35,250 nucleotides of DNA from JBEKYD01 sp049509915. GTDB taxonomy: Bacteria > Acidobacteriota > Terriglobia > Bryobacterales > Bryobacteraceae. The notes beneath the pieces were generated by a model, which worked only from the letters and a program-made list of their open reading frames with translations, was not told the DNA's origin and searched no databases. How positions within the stretch are numbered: position 1 is the stretch's first letter; every line of letters begins with the position of its first letter. The DNA is taken from contig JBEKZL010000038.1 in NCBI GenBank assembly GCA_049509915.1, forward strand, positions 1 to 35,250, read 5' to 3'. The position numbers and the translations under genes are program-made. Positions 34,285 through 35,250 of the stretch are shown piece by piece.

Positions 34285-35250
34285 TCACGGTCGGACTCGC
34301 CGGGGCCGTTCGCAGAGTAGTGCCGTGGAGCGCGGCCGCAGCTCGTATAATTCGCCGGCAGGTACGATCCGTTTGCCGTCCGGATCGGGCGCTGTGGTGT
34401 CGAAAACCACCTGCCAGCTTACATCCGGGGCCGATGGCAGGCGAAACTCGACGGCTTCGACGTGGGCGTTCAGCAAAATCAGAAAGGTATCGTCGCGGAT
34501 GGCCCCGCCAACGGCATTCACGTCCTCTAGCGTGCGTCCGTTCAACAACAGGCCGATGCAGCGCATCCAGCCGGCGTTCCACTGGTCGGCGGACATTGCG
34601 CCCCCGTCGGAGCCGAGCCAGGTGATGTCCTTTTCGGTGTGGCCATCCACCTGGCGCAGCGGCGTGCCGGGATCGATGGGACGGTCCTGGAAGAATTTGC
34701 GGCGGTGCAGATTGGGATGGCTGCGGCGGATGTTTACCAGCCTGCGGGCGAATTCCAGCAGCGATTTCTGGCGTTCGTCCAGGTCCCACTGGTACCAACT
34801 GATTTCGTTGTCCTGGGCATACGCGTTGTTGTTGCCTTTCTGTGTGCGGCCGATTTCGTCCCCGCCGGAGATCATGGGAACACCCTGCGAAAGCAGCAGG
34901 GTGGCGAGGAAATTGCGCTTCTGGCGTTCGCGCAATTCGATGATGGCGGGATCGTCAGTGGGGCCTTCGACGCCGTAGTTATAAGAATAATTCTCGTTGC
35001 TGCCGTCGCGGTCGTCTTCGCCGTTGGCCTGGTTATGCTTCTGGTTGTAGCTGACCAGGTCGTTCAAGGTGAAGCCGTCGTGGGCCACGATGAAGTTGAC
35101 GCTGGCGGTGGGGTGGCGGCCGTCGTGTTGATAGAGGTCGCTCGAGCCCGTGAGGCGGTAGCCCAATTCGGCCAGGATGCCGTGGTCCCCCTTCCAGAAG
35201 CGGCGCATGCAGTCGCGATACTTGCCGTTCCACTCGGCCCACAAGGTGGG
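34285..35250 (-). CDS. glgX: Glycogen debranching enzyme GlgX-type (C-terminal part)
   Basis: The gene enters from the right edge; 322 codons are present and no true start lies in the window. The sequence is the second half of a GH13 isoamylase/GlgX: EWNGKYRD, GSSDLYQHDGRHPTASVNF, conserved region IV FIVAHDGFTLNDLVSY with the His-Asp of the active site, LLLSQGVPMISGGDEIGRTQ, NNAYAQDNEISWY, and a C-terminal beta domain. The nucleophile and acid/base residues lie outside the window. The enzyme cleaves alpha-1,6 branches of glycogen or limit dextrins in the cytoplasm. It is convergent with dinB. Confidence 0.92.
   Translation of the reverse strand, partial: PTLWAEWNGKYRDCMRRFWKGDHGILAELGYRLTGSSDLYQHDGRHPTASVNFIVAHDGFTLNDLVSYNQKHNQANGEDDRDGSNENYSYNYGVEGPTDDPAIIELRERQKRNFLATLLLSQGVPMISGGDEIGRTQKGNNNAYAQDNEISWYQWDLDERQKSLLEFARRLVNIRRSHPNLHRRKFFQDRPIDPGTPLRQVDGHTEKDITWLGSDGGAMSADQWNAGWMRCIGLLLNGRTLEDVNAVGGAIRDDTFLILLNAHVEAVEFRLPSAPDVSWQVVFDTTAPDPDGKRIVPAGELYELRPRSTALLCERPRRVRP

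Overview
The window looks like a high-GC soil acidobacterium of the Bryobacterales/Solibacteraceae type. The evidence is a TIGR03435-type exported protein, a DUF2934 protein, a Ser/Thr kinase with a TolB-like propeller, Tat-exported sugar enzymes, a giant sedolisin with tandem Ig-like repeats, and many decayed short genes. This placement is inferred from protein families; no rRNA or tRNA gene is visible.

Layout. 1-2400: the end of an enolase-superfamily gene, a composite palindromic repeat, an exported serine beta-lactamase-like hydrolase, and a RelE/XRE toxin-antitoxin pair with a recognisable promoter. 2594-7221: a tight three-gene cassette made of a winged-helix-like protein, a P-loop ATPase, and a RecB/Cas4-type nuclease fused to an FtsK-type DNA motor. 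I know no named system with this content; it is the best candidate here for an undescribed DNA-processing or defence system. 7355-10490: a LuxR-type regulator with a degenerate receiver domain, a probably frameshifted small coiled-coil gene, a PAS hybrid histidine kinase and a DUF2934 protein. 10626-11273: a DUF433/DUF5615 toxin-antitoxin pair whose toxin is frameshifted. 11351-15392: a GH92 glycosidase, an exported protein of unknown function, and a Tat-exported amidohydrolase interrupted by an amber codon. 15382-19084: a transmembrane Ser/Thr kinase with a beta-propeller and an unrecognised 298-residue protein. 19252-20307: a redoxin/DsbD-N fusion whose redox motif is encoded TGA-x-x-Cys and is followed by a SECIS-like hairpin, so very probably a selenoprotein. 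20466-25517: a decayed IS4-family transposase, the TIGR03435 protein, a mandelate racemase-like enzyme, a second palindromic element, a diheme cytochrome c lipoprotein and a sugar isomerase-like enzyme. 25593-31892: a 2099-residue S53 peptidase with BACON and Ig-like repeats. 31893-35250: a structured non-coding region, a DUF4386 gene fragment, a hicB-hicA-dinB chain joined by ATGA overlaps, and the end of a GlgX-type debranching enzyme.

Together the genes describe a polysaccharide and protein scavenger: exported GH92, enolase-superfamily, isomerase-like and S53 enzymes, with redox partners and kinase signalling. It carries several toxin-antitoxin modules and one possible defence cassette. 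Several lesions (amber codon 14931-14933; frameshifts near 8351, 11040, 21016 and 21092) could be genuine decay or sequencing errors. The TGA at 20104-20106 is a different case, because its position and the downstream RNA fold fit recoding to selenocysteine.
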